From: Leptasterias polaris
Lineage: Eukaryota > Echinodermata > Asteroidea > Forcipulatida > Asteriidae
Length of the DNA stretch: 64,000 nucleotides
NCBI GenBank assembly: GCA_037783415.1
Contig: JAZGTN010000043.1
Location: 558,001-622,000 of the forward strand
Direction of reading: 5' to 3'
This document shows, piece by piece, positions 1 through 12,000 of this stretch; positions within the stretch are counted from its first letter, which is position 1; each line of letters begins with the position of its first letter. The position numbers and the translations under genes are program-made. A model generated the notes under the pieces. That model was given only the letters and a program-made list of their open reading frames with translations, was not told the DNA's origin and made no database searches.

Positions 1-671
1 ATTAAAGTTGTTGTTTCGTTACACTAACATAATGCACACATTTTGTGTAATTGAAATCCACTTAAAAGCTTTTTGATGTTTTTGTACAATTTGGTCACAC
101 AAATATTTCACCTACGTCAATATTTTTTCGTCACAACTGGGTGAAACTGTTTTTTAAATGTTTCTTTCCGTCAAGGCCACTTAATAGCTATGTAAATACA
201 CCTTGATGTAAATACATTTAATATCAAATTGTTGAAAGGTGACACTGTATAAATACCGTTTCTGTATTCAGTATGAGATTTCTACTGTGAAGTTTGTGTA
301 AGGTATTGTAATATTCGGTATTGTTGAGTTCAAATATAACAAATGTTGATATCCTTCAGTGTAATTAAAATAAGAATATTTTTTGACAAACAATTGGAGC
401 TTTTTGAAATTGGAAAGTATGCTTAAGTAGAATCTAGCACCACTGCATTTTAAAATAGTCTTTGACAATTTTCAGGCTTGCAAAGGTCTGTCTCTTTTGA
501 CAGGCTTTGATTTGTTGTTTTCTTATTCTGGATAAAATGCCTCCAGGAAAGTCAAACTTAACGGAAGTTTTTTACTAACAGGAAGATCCAGAATACCTTA
601 ATTCTGGGTATTTGCAGGTAGCCTGAGGATGTACACAAAGTATTTATCCTCGGCTTCCAATATAGGTCATG
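1..671. other. AT-rich intergenic DNA, nothing recognised
   Basis: AT-rich sequence with no convincing exon, RNA gene or repeat that I can name. Confidence 0.5.
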
Positions 672-1133
672 TCAGTCATGACTTAAAGAATCGCCACCAA
701 CAATACCCCCCCCCCCCCACACCTTCTTGAAAGTCTTGGCATCGTGCCTTACCCGTAACACAATCCAGTTTACACAGGGCTTGCAATCGCCTCCATGAGG
801 TTTTTTTCTATCCCTTTTCACTAATCCCGCGGGGAAGTTTCCCCTCAGATGCGTGGCAGGGGGAACATTGAAGAGTGCACCGCCACTCAGGCTTAAGCGT
901 AACCTGAGTTCCGGACACGTGTTTGAGTTGGAATCAACACTCTCCCATACGATCGTTGGTTCATTATTGTTCTGTGTTCGGAGAGGGCAGCTGTGGGGCC
1001 AAGTCAGCCCATCTAGGGGAAATTGATTACGGAAATTCAGAAGTGCGCTGATTCTCCTGGCGATGTTTGCTTTTCTTTGCTTTTTTTTCTTCATCCTTAA
1101 CTCTTCAGTGCATCTGGGTTTTTCCAAGTACAA
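672..1133 (-). other. Unrecognised 153-codon open frame
   Basis: A minus-strand open frame of 153 codons, GC-richer than its flanks. It is lysine/arginine-rich near the start and ends in a glycine run caused by a poly-C tract (about 703-718). It matches no family I know and could be chance, a repeat or a fragment of a neighbouring gene. Confidence 0.2.
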
Positions 1134-2049
1134 AGCCTAGGTCCCAAAAATTTCTTTAGGGGTTTTTGGAGGGTCTTTTTCTGAATAATAGCCAAAGGAA
1201 ATGTGGTTAGCTGACACCTTTTAGTGTCCACAAAGCAGCCATTTTTACAGAATGCTCATTTATAACCGTTTCGATTCACAAAAGAGGGATGGTTAATACA
1301 TGGAACTGGTTATTTGGTTACCCTGACTTGCAGGGAGATTGGAGTGACCCAACAATAGATACATTTATGTCCATCATCCTCCATCAAAGGCTTGATGTTT
1401 TTTTCAATGGGCTCTTATTCAGAATGATAGACAAGTGTCTGCTCTGACTACACAATGATTTGTATCAGACACATGTTGACAATAACTCAATGAGTCACTA
1501 GAAAATGTCTGTGGTTTTTCTATCAACAAATGAATTTATTATTATTAAGTAATGGAAGGTGATGACTACCAGCCCCCTGTTACTCACAAGTTCTGTCTTT
1601 CATAAATCTTTTTCACTCAAACGTAAAGTGGCATTTGTTAAAAATTGAAATGTTGCCATTTGTGTTTTTATTAAGTAAGTGTTTCCGTTGGTAAATAAAA
1701 AGGAGGACTTTAATTTCCTGTTCAACCTAAGTATTTAGAAAGTCTCTACAACGTCTTCACATTAAATTGCGGAATTTCTTTAAAATGCAAAGGTTTCCTT
1801 TCTGTCTTGTTTTAAATTTAGCGCTAGTGAGCAACAAATTAAAGGTGGACCCTTGTGTAATCCTCTCAAATATTAAGAAGATTTAGAAAGAAGAAACTAA
1901 TGAATTTAAATGACCTCATTTAACAAATTGTTGACTTTGCGAGGTCAGGACTGTTGATTACAATTTCGTAACATACCTAAGGCTAAACATACTCAAACCA
2001 ATAGGAGATTTAGAGCCATGGCCAGAGGCTGTGATCATGATATCCATGG
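1134..2049. other. AT-rich intergenic DNA, nothing recognised
   Basis: No exon, RNA gene or nameable repeat seen. Confidence 0.5.
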
Positions 2050-2240
2050 TACAGAAGGTTATTTACAAGCAGCCAGTTGCAGACAATCTCGGAGGAAAAA
2101 AGAGAGAGAGAGAGAGTAAATTTGCATCTTTTTTCTCAGAGAGTAAAACAATGTTCCTTTTATATGCAGTATAGTTGATTGCCTCCAAGTTGCCTTGAAA
2201 AAATTGTCCTGTGACTTTAAGCTTCGACCAGCCTGAGCCT
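2050..2240. repeat. MITE-like repeat (family also at 56745-56970)
   Basis: Both copies share an internal pair of related ends: ACAGGCAACC.GTT..AGACAATCTC on the left and GTTG.TTGCCTCCAAGTTGCC on the right. The ends are inverted relative to each other, as in a small non-autonomous DNA transposon. This copy contains an AG microsatellite at about 2099-2117. Confidence 0.55.
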
Positions 2241-2584
2241 GTTACTTTACAGCGGCTACAGGTAGGGGCCATTTCCTCCATGCCCCTGATCGTTTCCTTT
2301 GCGCCCCATATATATATCAAGGAAAAACTGTGTGCCCTTATTATAAGAACTAAGTATTTATTTCATAACACACCCAAAATCACAATTATAGCCAATCACA
2401 GGATGAATAGGAAACGAGAAAAATTTTCAGTTTGTGGGAGGAAAACCTCAAATGGGGGGGGGGGGGGGGGAATAACCGTCCCGATCAAGTAGGGACTGAA
2501 AAACCAATCCACATGTAAGGCTCTGGTCTAAGGTGAGAGGTAAACGAGGCAAGGAAAGAAACCACTGAGCTAACCTGATCACCT

Positions 2585-2777
2585 GGGTCCAACTTCATGG
2601 AGCTGCTTAAGCAGAAAAAGTAGCTAAGCACAACACAACTATGCTTACTGGAATAAGGTTACCAGCCAAAATACAGTCTCACACATACCATCTATAGCTG
2701 GTATTCTGCTAATGTTTGCTTAGCTGCAAATTATTAAGCAATACTTTCTGCTTAATTAGCTTTATGAAATTGGGCCC
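2585..2777. repeat. MITE, GGGCCCAATTTCATAGAGCTGCTTAAGC family
   Basis: The left end reads GGGTCCAACTTCATGGAGCTG and the right end is the inverted equivalent, TATGAAATTGGGCCC. Internal CTGCTTAAGCAG and TTACCAGCCAAAATAC motifs recur in about a dozen copies through the window. Confidence 0.8.
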
Positions 2778-2811
2778 TGTTGTCAGGCCTGCATGTACAA
2801 GGCTTACATGT

Positions 2812-3035
2812 ACATATACCCATTGCACAACGCGCTGCGCGCATACACGCGCGTCTCCTGTCTGCCATTTTGGGAGTCAAAATGTGCACAAAAGGATGGT
2901 ACACGTGTTTACGCACCAATGCGCGTGTAAACTCATGTACCATCCTTTTGTGCACGTTTTGACACCCAAAATGGCGGACAGGAGACGCGCGTGTATGTGC
3001 GCTGCGCGTTGTGCAATGGGTCTATACACGGTCGT
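2812..3035. repeat. Foldback element with about 95-bp arms
   Basis: The left arm runs from ATACCCATTGCACAACGCGC through GCCATTTTGGGAGTCAAAA to AAAGGATGGTAC. The right arm is its near-perfect reverse complement, ending GTTGTGCAATGGGTCTATAC. A loop of about 35 nt separates them. Open frames on both strands here are palindrome artefacts. A diverged copy is at 33090-33245. Confidence 0.85.
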
Positions 3036-3967
3036 TGAAAAGAAAGAGAAATGTTCTTCCAGTGCGTGATGGCAACCTCGGTCGTTGAGTCCTTAGTCTC
3101 CTTACCAAGGAGTTGGGGTTCAATTCCAGCCATAGCTCGTTATGCTTTAATTTGGCTTCCATATTTGACACCGCGTAATTTAACACTGCAGTAGAGGGGT
3201 TGAAGGGTTTTATTTTAAAAAGTATCCGAAAAAGGAAAACCCATCTGATCCCCCTAAATATATTCCTTAAAATGCTTCTTATTTATTCCTTACACTTCTA
3301 CACTAAATGTACATGTAAATTTAAACCCAAGACGCTTGGTCAATATTTTAAGTATCATTGTCTTGAATGTCAGAGCCAGAATATTTCTTATTCAGTTGTA
3401 CAAATTATACTAATAAAGTTATTTGAAATAATGTGTATGGTATTGTTCTACAGAGCCTGTTATGTTGACGTTAACGGGAAGTGGTTTATAATGTATTTTA
3501 AATGCATACAGTTAAACAAACAAAAAAATGTTTAATTTCTGTGTTGGAATGAATCACTTCCATGACCCCCATTTAATAAAAGTAGAAAATATTGCATGTC
3601 AAATTTTTTCCGCTAAGCAAAACATCACAAATACTGTGCGCCATGTTGAGCAGGTATCCTTTTACAACAAGCAGGGCAAATTTTTATAAAGCAGGAAACG
3701 GTACTTAACAAATTTAGCAGGAAACCAGGCGCATACAACTTATGTTACATGGTATTTTGGCTGGTAACCTGTTTGGGCTTAGCATGATTTTTCTGTATTA
3801 AGCAATTTGTTTCTGTTGCTTTACACTTTGGACCCAGAAAACTGTTTTAGTTCAAGGTAATTCTTTGTACTTAGTTTGTTGTTAAGCAGATTGCATTGGA
3901 AACCAGTGACATTTCACTTTACTTAGTATTTGGATTTGGCTGGTAGACTGATTCAGCTAAGCATCCT

Positions 3968-4161
3968 GGGCCCAATTTCATAGAGCTGCTTAAGCAAAAA
4001 ATATTGCTTAACAATTTTCTGCTAAGCAGAAAAGAGCAGGATACCAGTCACAAATTGTACTTGTGACATGGTAGTTTGGCTGGTAACCTTATTCTGGTAA
4101 GCATAATTTTGTTTTTGCTTAGCAACTTTTTGTGCTTAAGCAGCTCTATGAAATTGGGCCC
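3968..4161. repeat. MITE, GGGCCCAATTTCATAG family
   Basis: Well-preserved copy: GGGCCCAATTTCATAGAGCT at the left and AGCTCTATGAAATTGGGCCC at the right as perfect 20-bp terminal inverted repeats. A degraded relative lies just upstream at about 3600-3835. Confidence 0.9.
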
Positions 4162-6408
4162 TACTGTGTCGATGTTAATTTGAAGAGAGTTCATTTTGAG
4201 TTCCATTCCTTTGCCACTTCTCTCCCACCTTTGATTGATTTACACAACCAATCACAAGTAGATAATTTATGTATTATTTATCAATTATTAATGCATAGAA
4301 TTTTTTACATTCCGTCGTTTGAATAATTGGTTAAATTAGCTGGCTGCATCTAGGAAGTAGACAAATGCTGATTTGTTTCTCATTTAAATACTATCTGGAG
4401 GCAAAATGTGATTTAAATTCTGGAATTATTTTTTATCTATTATAGCAATTTAAATAAACCTGGAAAAAACACTTATCTTACGTACTGTTTGAAAATTGTT
4501 ATGATGGACTGTATAACAAGTTGAAAATACGTGCGGTATTAGAAACATAAAAAAGAATGTGACGGTAAGATCATTCCACTTTGCCCTGCGCTGCTGCCAA
4601 ACATCGGAATTCTGCAAACAAACAAATTTTGCTTATAGATGCTGTTCAACCCTTTCCGAAACTGTTCACCCGCGCAGCCCAAAACGTCATGTGATGGTTA
4701 TCGTTTGTGGCTGGTAGATTGCCCTTGATGGGTTCAGTTAAACTTACTTATGAAGTGCGAGACATTTGCCCTATACTCAAAATCTATGAAGGAAGTAATT
4801 TTACACCCTCCCCTCCCCCTCCCCCCCCCCCTCCCCCCCCAAAAAAAAGCTAGAACTTTTTGAGTAAGTTTGTAAAAAATTGTGCACTGATGAGCATTGC
4901 CCACCTGTGCATGAGAAGCAAGAGGGCGCTGTTGCAAAATTGTGGTTTATAAATTTTGTAATATAATTAAGCAGTAAGCAGGAGTTATTTATTGCATAAA
5001 TGGCTGAAATTTGCTGTTAGAGGGGGTACTTCATATTTCACAGATTTTCTCATGAGAGTGAAGTTTGGTTTTACTTACCCATTTTTGTTAAAAGCTAGCC
5101 TGATTGTCTGCATACAATCTTAATTATTGTGGGAGCATTTAATAGGACTGGTGCTTTTGGGGTAAAAATAATAAATTTACTTAATTTATTTGCCTTTCTT
5201 TTATGAAGGGGAGGGGGAGCGGGAGCATGGTTCAATATGAGTTTTCTCCTTTTACGTACAGTTATGGATGAAATGTTATAATGCTTTGATGTTTAAAAAA
5301 TATGAACATTAAAAGCAACAAAAGTTAAAAGAAGAGTGTACTTTTGTAGTCTCAGTGATGCTTAAGCACAAATTGTACTCATTGAATGTTTTAAAATAAA
5401 AATATTTTGCTGCCAGCTCCCATGAAAAGGTAATTAATGAAAGTAAATATCCTTAATCCATTTGTTTGACTAATGTACTGAATGTATTGTACATAATGCT
5501 GCTGTTGAGGTGGTACTCATTTGTAATAAAAAGCTATCAATTACTGTTAAATGTTTCCTAAATATTGCTTTGTGTCCCTTCTTTATTTATAAACTTTACA
5601 AATTAACCCTTTCCTTACCACAGGCAACTTTTGTCAACTAAGCTTGCTCTCACACAAAGCACTTAATGCCATTTATAAAGCTGTAGTTTTGTTCAGGTTC
5701 ACCCTCCACATAGTTGGAAAGAGAAAGATTGAATCTTTCCAATGATTTAAGAGTAAAATAAGGTTGCTATCGTGCAATCCTATTTGAAAATGGAGTGGTA
5801 AGATCTGAAATGTCAAACACCTACGAAGCACCAAGTATATGCTTGTGTAAAAAAAAAGTGACTGCGAATTCAGATTACACTTGGGAAAGTAAGATTGAAA
5901 ACCTGCCTGTTTATTGGCCGATCTCTTTGACTTTGGTATGTAATAAGCAAGACAGTTTTCATTACTTGTTTTGCTAAAATGAAATATTCAGGTTGATCAA
6001 AATTGATCTCTAAACTCAGCAGAGCTGTTGTGTATCGATATGCTTCATACTTGAGATGTCAAACAATTTGGTGACCATCGGTTGTTGATGCTATTCAATT
6101 CGGTTAGAAGCCGGTCAAGCAACATTACAATTTACAAGCAATTGAGAACAAGCAATTGAGAACTCGGCTAGCCAAGTATACAGATACTAAAAAGTACCTG
6201 TAAATGTTTGGAATCCAGAAAAATTTGGGGTAGAGCATACTTTCTTCCATGGGTAGAGTTAGTAGAAGCCCTTCAGCTAGATAAGGAAAACAGATAGGTG
6301 TATCTTATGATTAGAGTAAACAAGCCAGTCTTTACTCCCGGGCTAAAAATGTTTATAAGGTCCTGGTTGAGAGCTTGAGTGTAAGAAAGTTGACAAAGAT
6401 CTTGGTAA
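4162..6408. other. Intergenic DNA, little recognised
   Basis: AT-rich sequence with a C-rich tract at about 4805-4848 followed by A8. No exon, RNA gene or nameable transposon seen. Confidence 0.5.
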
Positions 6409-6816
6409 GGGTGCACCCCACTGAATAAACTCCCGTAGCGTACAGTGCAAAATACTAAAAATTCAAAAATAATTTTAAAATTCTTAGAAGTCTCACAACT
6501 TTTTACAGTAAAGGGAAAGTTATTAATTGATTTTGAACTGTTGTTCTCTGCTCAGTCTAATATGCGAAGTCCCATAAGGCCCATCGAGTTATTCTCCTTC
6601 CAAATAAAAACACCCCTACTCCGGTGTAAAGTTCCAAACGTCCGAGCATCAATCTTGAATACTGTCTGTACACCTGGCGGCAAATAGGACCCTTTTTCCC
6701 CCAGGGCCTATGTCATCCAAAATGCCTCAAGTGACAGTTGGGCAACATTTTTACACTGTACCCCTTTAAACTGGCTCTCAAATCTGACGTAGAATATTTT
6801 TTAGTGGGGTGCACCC
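6409..6816. repeat. MITE with GGGTGCACCCCACT ends
   Basis: The left end GGGTGCACCCCACT and right end AGTGGGGTGCACCC are perfect inverted repeats about 400 bp apart. They are flanked by GGTAA on the left and ATAAG on the right, so a TAA target duplication is possible. Confidence 0.75.
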
Positions 6817-6917
6817 ATAAGTACTTTCCAGTGTTGAGTTGGCAGGCGTAGAGCACTAGTTTGATAGAACGTTATTACTTTAATGACATTAACCGATGCT
6901 TGGTGGGGATGGTGAGG

Positions 6918-7268
6918 GTGTCATGGCCGAGTGGTTAAGAGCATCGGATTCAAGTTCTGGTGGTTTAGTCATCAGGGTGTGGGTTCGAGTCCCGGTCATG
7001 ATGCTTGTGTCCTTGAGCAAGACACTTTGCTATAATTGTTTCTCTTCACCCAGGGGTATAAATGGGTACCTGCAAGGGTAGAGGTTGATATTGTTTTTGA
7101 AAAAGCCTTTGGAGCGCCATCACGGCAGCCCCCGGGCTGTATACTCCCCAGGGAGCTGAGAAAGATTAAAGGAATGTTATTGGCCCAATGACCAGGGCAC
7201 TAATGTAAAGGGCATTGATACGTTATTGTGAAATGCGCTATATAAGAACTAGTTATTATTATTATAAT
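6918..7268 (+). repeat. tRNA-derived SINE, full-length
   Basis: The head resembles a Leu/Ser-type tRNA, with A-box GGCCGAGTGGTTAAGAGC and B-box GGTTCGAGTCC. The body contains CTTGAGCAAGACACTTTGC and ends in an ATT repeat. The same element lies inverted at 55455-55812. Another tRNA-like fragment follows at about 7330-7470. Confidence 0.85.
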
Positions 7269-7549
7269 GATTATTGGATGTTACCCCTTGTCCTCTACAT
7301 AACCACTGCCTTGGTGCAGTGTATGGTGAATCTTGGCCAAGTGGTCTAGTGTGCACTGGACAGCAGAGGCTAGGTTCAAGTCCTGATCTTGACACTTGTA
7401 TCTGTCATCAAGACACCCAGTATTTCTTTGTCCTGCGGATGGGACAGAAAATCAGTGATCCTGTGAAATTTGCTTACGTGGAAGATGCATCATTCAATTA
7501 TTTTTTTATACCAAATGTATTTTTAATATATGAAGCTACTTTCCGTTAG

Positions 7550-8728
7550 TCATAAAAGTAAAATTTTAGACACTAAACAAAAATGTTGAAAAACAATTAG
7601 TAAATGTTAGGCACAAATGTGTTACTTTTGGGACCCGACATTATTTGACATTACTGGCAGCTAAGCACAAACAGTTTGCAATTTTATAATAAATTTTTTT
7701 TTATGCAGTCTGATTTTTTTCAATTACAAAACATCATGCTATCAAACTTTTTTCAGAGAAAACCTCCCCCCCAAAACCCCTTGCGATGCAACTTGGTACG
7801 TTTCCAAATAAGCAGAATCTTGACATTGATCCCAGGTGATTGATGTGAGTATGTTTTGATAAAGTATGGAAGTGATATTTCAGTGTCTGGAGCGTTCCAA
7901 GGTTGTTACAATGAACTTTAGCACCTTGTCACCCCCATAACATTTATGGTGCAATGTTTAACCCAGACAGGAGCACATTTTACCAAGTTCTGTTCAATAC
8001 ATTAGTGATTTTAAACCCCCTCCCCCCCCAAAAAAAAAAAATAAAAATAAAAAAAACCAAAACACACACACATAACCAAATTACAAAAACAAACTCAAAC
8101 AAACAAGAAAAACAAAACAAAAATATATTAAGAAATAAGTAAATATTTAATTGATTAATTAATAAATGAATTAATTTAGAAAATAGATTAAGATAAAAAG
8201 TTTATATGAACTAACTGTATTTAACCTAGTATTTTTAGATATTGTTTGTTTCAGGACCAAGAACAAGTAAGTATGAAGGCAGGGCATTGCCTTTTACTTT
8301 GACATTTCCTTTTCTTTTTGAGGTAAGTTTATAGAATATTAGTCTCTACCCAAAATCAATCTTACTTCACCAGCTCATCACCTTATCCTTTATATAGTGA
8401 ATCCCTACATGAGGTGAAGAACGTGACTTATATGTAACATGGTACTATTACTATAAAGAAAGAAAAAACCCAAAACATTATCCAATCATCAAATAAAAAC
8501 AAAATAAAAAATCAACCAAACAAATTATACAATCATAATTTTTGAAAAATGGTGCTGTGTGAAGTCCCTCCACATTAAGTTGATACCCCCTTTACCATTG
8601 TGTATACAACCACTCTGTGAGGGGAGAACTCTGTGATTGAGTAGCAACTGGTCCAATAATCAGCCAGTATCAAGTTAAATAACAGATTGATTGACTGGTT
8701 ATTTACTTATGATTCTGATTATGTCAGA
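7550..8728. other. Upstream region, simple sequence only
   Basis: AT-rich DNA with a C-run/A-run junction at about 8020-8040 and A-rich sequence to 8170. No exon recognised. Confidence 0.5.
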
Positions 8729-8828
8729 GATATCACTACCAAGTACCAAGAAGTTAATGCCCGCTTGGGAGACCACCTGATATCACTACCAAGTATTAAG
8801 AGGTAAATGCCCGCTTGCGAGACCTCCT
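8729..8828. repeat. Two 50-bp tandem units upstream of the lectin start
   Basis: Units 8729-8778 and 8779-8828 both begin GATATCACTACCAAGTA and differ at only a few bases. They lie about 145-245 bp before the start codon, so they may sit in the promoter or 5' UTR. The role is unknown. Confidence 0.75.
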
Positions 8829-8972
8829 CAGTCGGGTTAGCGCTTTCCGAAGAGTCTGTCTATCAGAAAAGCCACTCAGTAGCGGGTTTATGGGTAAGAC
8901 TGAAAGAAACCTGTTAGTTTCCGCTGTTGTCAGATTCTTGATAACTGTGTGCAATTTTAGGGTGGAGAAACC

Positions 8973-9018
8973 ATGAATTGGTTCCTGCTCTCAGTTTTGC
9001 TGGTCGTCACGCCAACGG
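8973..9018 (+). CDS. Exon 1: signal peptide
   Basis: ATG begins MNWFLLSVLLVVTPT and the exon ends in phase 1 at a GTAAGT donor. Joined to exon 2 the sequence continues AFAQ, a classic hydrophobic signal peptide with an A-F-A cleavage motif before Gln. The AG at 8959-8960 just upstream could be the acceptor of a 5' UTR intron. The following intron (9019-12779) holds a SINE (about 9505-9770), a truncated minus-strand LINE (about 10540-12090) and a short Penelope-like remnant near 12240-12290. Confidence 0.85.
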
Positions 9019-12000
9019 GTAAGTTTTATTAGGTTTTTAAATAAGAGTCAAATATGTGTTTCATAATAGGCCATGGATTTTACAGACTATTTTAAGAATT
9101 TGAGTTTTTGTTTACTTAATATTTGAAAGTTTCGGTTCTTGAGTTCAAAGCTTCAAGCTTACCAGAGCTTGAAAGTAGGAAATTTTGGATGGATTAATGG
9201 TCCATAAAGTCCTGAAAGTAAAAAGCTCAACAAATAATTTGTGTAGCTTTTAAGAAAGGTATGTTGTTAATTTCAGCTTTAAACGAAACTGTTAGGCTTT
9301 GCCTTTGGTATGAGTTTACCTTAGTTGTGTGCTTAGTTGTGTCTCTAACTTTATGTTGTTTTACAAGTTTTTAAAACCCCCATTTAGTTTGTTGTATAAA
9401 ATACTTCAATAACTTTGCCAGGCATGCAACTTCTCATCAGTGTATCAGCTGATTTCCTTTTTTCCCCTTTGGTTGTTTGTGCTTTAGAGAACATTCTTTT
9501 TGGTTTTTGGTTTGTCAGGACCCAATGGTCAAGTGCACCAGACTTGAGCTCTGGAGTTTCTGATCAGCAGAGTGTAGGTTCAAATCCCAGTCTTGACACT
9601 TGTTGCTTTGTCCTTCAGATGGGACATATTAGGTCCTGTTTTCTTAATGCACGTAAAAGAACCTAGCACACTTATTGTAAAGAGAAGGGGTTTGCCCGGT
9701 ATTTCTGGCATAGTCTGGCAGCAATAATGCACGACCTCACTTTGTATCCCTTTTAAGGTAATGGTTGCTTGGTCTCAGTCATACAACCATTCTTAACAAG
9801 CCCAACTAATTTGATAGTTTGACGCCAGGAGTCTCGGTTACGATAGACATGGTGCTTTCTAAATGTACACATTTATCATTTTTTGCTTATGTGCTTAGAA
9901 TATCAATTCAAGCTGATTTAGTTTTCCAAAGTGGAATAAAAAACAACTTAATAATCTGTTTTAAACTTTAAAAACTTTTGAAAGAAAGCAACCAGCAGAA
10001 CCTATAATTATGAACTGTTAAACACAACTCAATTGTTACTTATGTGGGTTGTAACTTGACAATAGTTAAAGGAGGATCAATTTACAAGGTTGTATTTGTT
10101 TGACAATGTCGTATAATCCAACCCCTGGATGACAGTTTAGTGTGGTTTCACACAAGGTTCAACACTGACGCTACAGATGCACACAAGACTATCTGTTCTA
10201 ACTTCCTACTGTTCAAAGACTTTATTCAATTAGACTTAAAACTGATGCAGACCTTATAGAATCAGATCGGAAAACAGACCTGAACAACTTCTCGAAAACA
10301 GATATAAAACAGACCCTAAAACAGACCCCTGTAAATAAAGAGTAATAGAAAACAAGGGTTTAGAATACACATTATTAAATTATCATAAAGAAACTGAACT
10401 ACACACAGTACACTGTAGTTCAAAGGTCACTTTGTGAATAACCTTCATTGAGAATCAAAACAGACCATAAGACTGTCATTCTTAGTTATGCAATGTATAC
10501 CGATTAAAATATAGCCTTATAAATGACAATAGTTCTCAAATCAAAAGGTAATTCAAGACAAAATGATACTACATAACATAACATAACAATTAAAATTGAT
10601 AAGCGCACATAAAAGCAATTAACATGGAAAAAGGTGAGTCTTTAGAACTTTACGAAATGTAGATAAAGTAACAGATTCCCTAATGACAGTAGGAAGATTG
10701 TTCCAAATCATTGGCCCAGCTACACTGAAAGCTTTTTGACCTAGAACTTTGTTTGCTCGGGGAACATTCAAGCGAGTGATGTCAAGTGTGGACCGAAGAA
10801 ATCGTGGTGGAGTGTAATATGTGACAGTAAAGTGGAAATATATCGCGGAGTAGTTTTGTTCAAGCCTTTAAAAACAAGAAGAGCAATCTTAAAATGAATT
10901 TGTTCTCTAATCGGTAGCCAATGAAGTTCCCTAAGTGATGGGGTAATATGTTCTCTCAAGGGTGTGGAACATATTAAACGAGCTGCACTATTTTGTAATC
11001 TTTGAACTCTGTCCAATTCATATGACGTGGCACCAAATAAAAGGAGATTGCCATAGTCAATACGAGAGAGGACTAAAGCTCTGACAACATGATGGAGAGT
11101 ATCCTTATCAAGGTGACGTTTGATTCTCCTTATGTTACGTAATTGAAAATTGGTCGATTGGCAGAGGCTAGAAACTTGCTTGCTCATTGTCATATGTGAA
11201 TCAAATTTTATTCCTAAATTGCAGACAGAATCAGTAGGGTTGATGCATGTATCACCTATATGCAAAGATATCTTCAGCAGTTTTTAAAAGGTTTTGAGGA
11301 GTACCAAGCACAATGAAATCGGTTTTGTTTTCATTAAGCTTTAACTGGTTACAAGTCATCCAGTTTTGAACATCATTAATACACAGCTGCAGTTTCTCAA
11401 TGGCAACTTGCCAAGCACCAGGTATTCTAGGATCAAAGGAACAATACAGCTGTGTATCATCAGCATATAAATGAAAGTCTATGTTATGATGACATATGAT
11501 ATTGCCAAGTGGGAGGGTGTAAAATCCAAACATCAAGGGACCTAATATGGACATGGACCCCTGGGGTAGCCCATACTCCAAATCAACTGGATCAGAGTAG
11601 AGGTTATGAATAGATACCCGACTTTGTCTATCAGAGAGATATGACTTGAACCACAGAAGTGCAGTATCTGAAACGCCTAGATCATCTCTCATTCTGTCAA
11701 GTAAAATATCATGATCTATGGTGGCAAAGGCAGCCGACAAGTCTATCACTAGAAAAACAATATTAGACTTATCCATTGCTTTAAGTACATCATCCTGAAC
11801 TTTCAAAAGAGCAGTTTCAGTACTGTTTTGTGTCTTATAAGCAGACTGATAGAGCTCATCAAGGTCGAATTGACATGTGTTGCTTCAGTTGTTTAGCAGC
11901 AGCTTTCTCAATGAGTTTTGCAACAAATCTGATATTGGAAACTGGTCGATAACTACTTAAAGCATTGTGGTCTAACGAAGGCTTCTTTAATATTGGTGAG

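Noticed and set aside
2716..3069. Open frames on both strands with similar proteins
   Set aside because: They mirror each other because the DNA is a palindrome; it is a foldback element, not a gene.
6918..7000. Leu/Ser-type tRNA gene
   Set aside because: The cloverleaf is imperfect and the same sequence with the same tail occurs inverted at 55455-55812, so it is a SINE.
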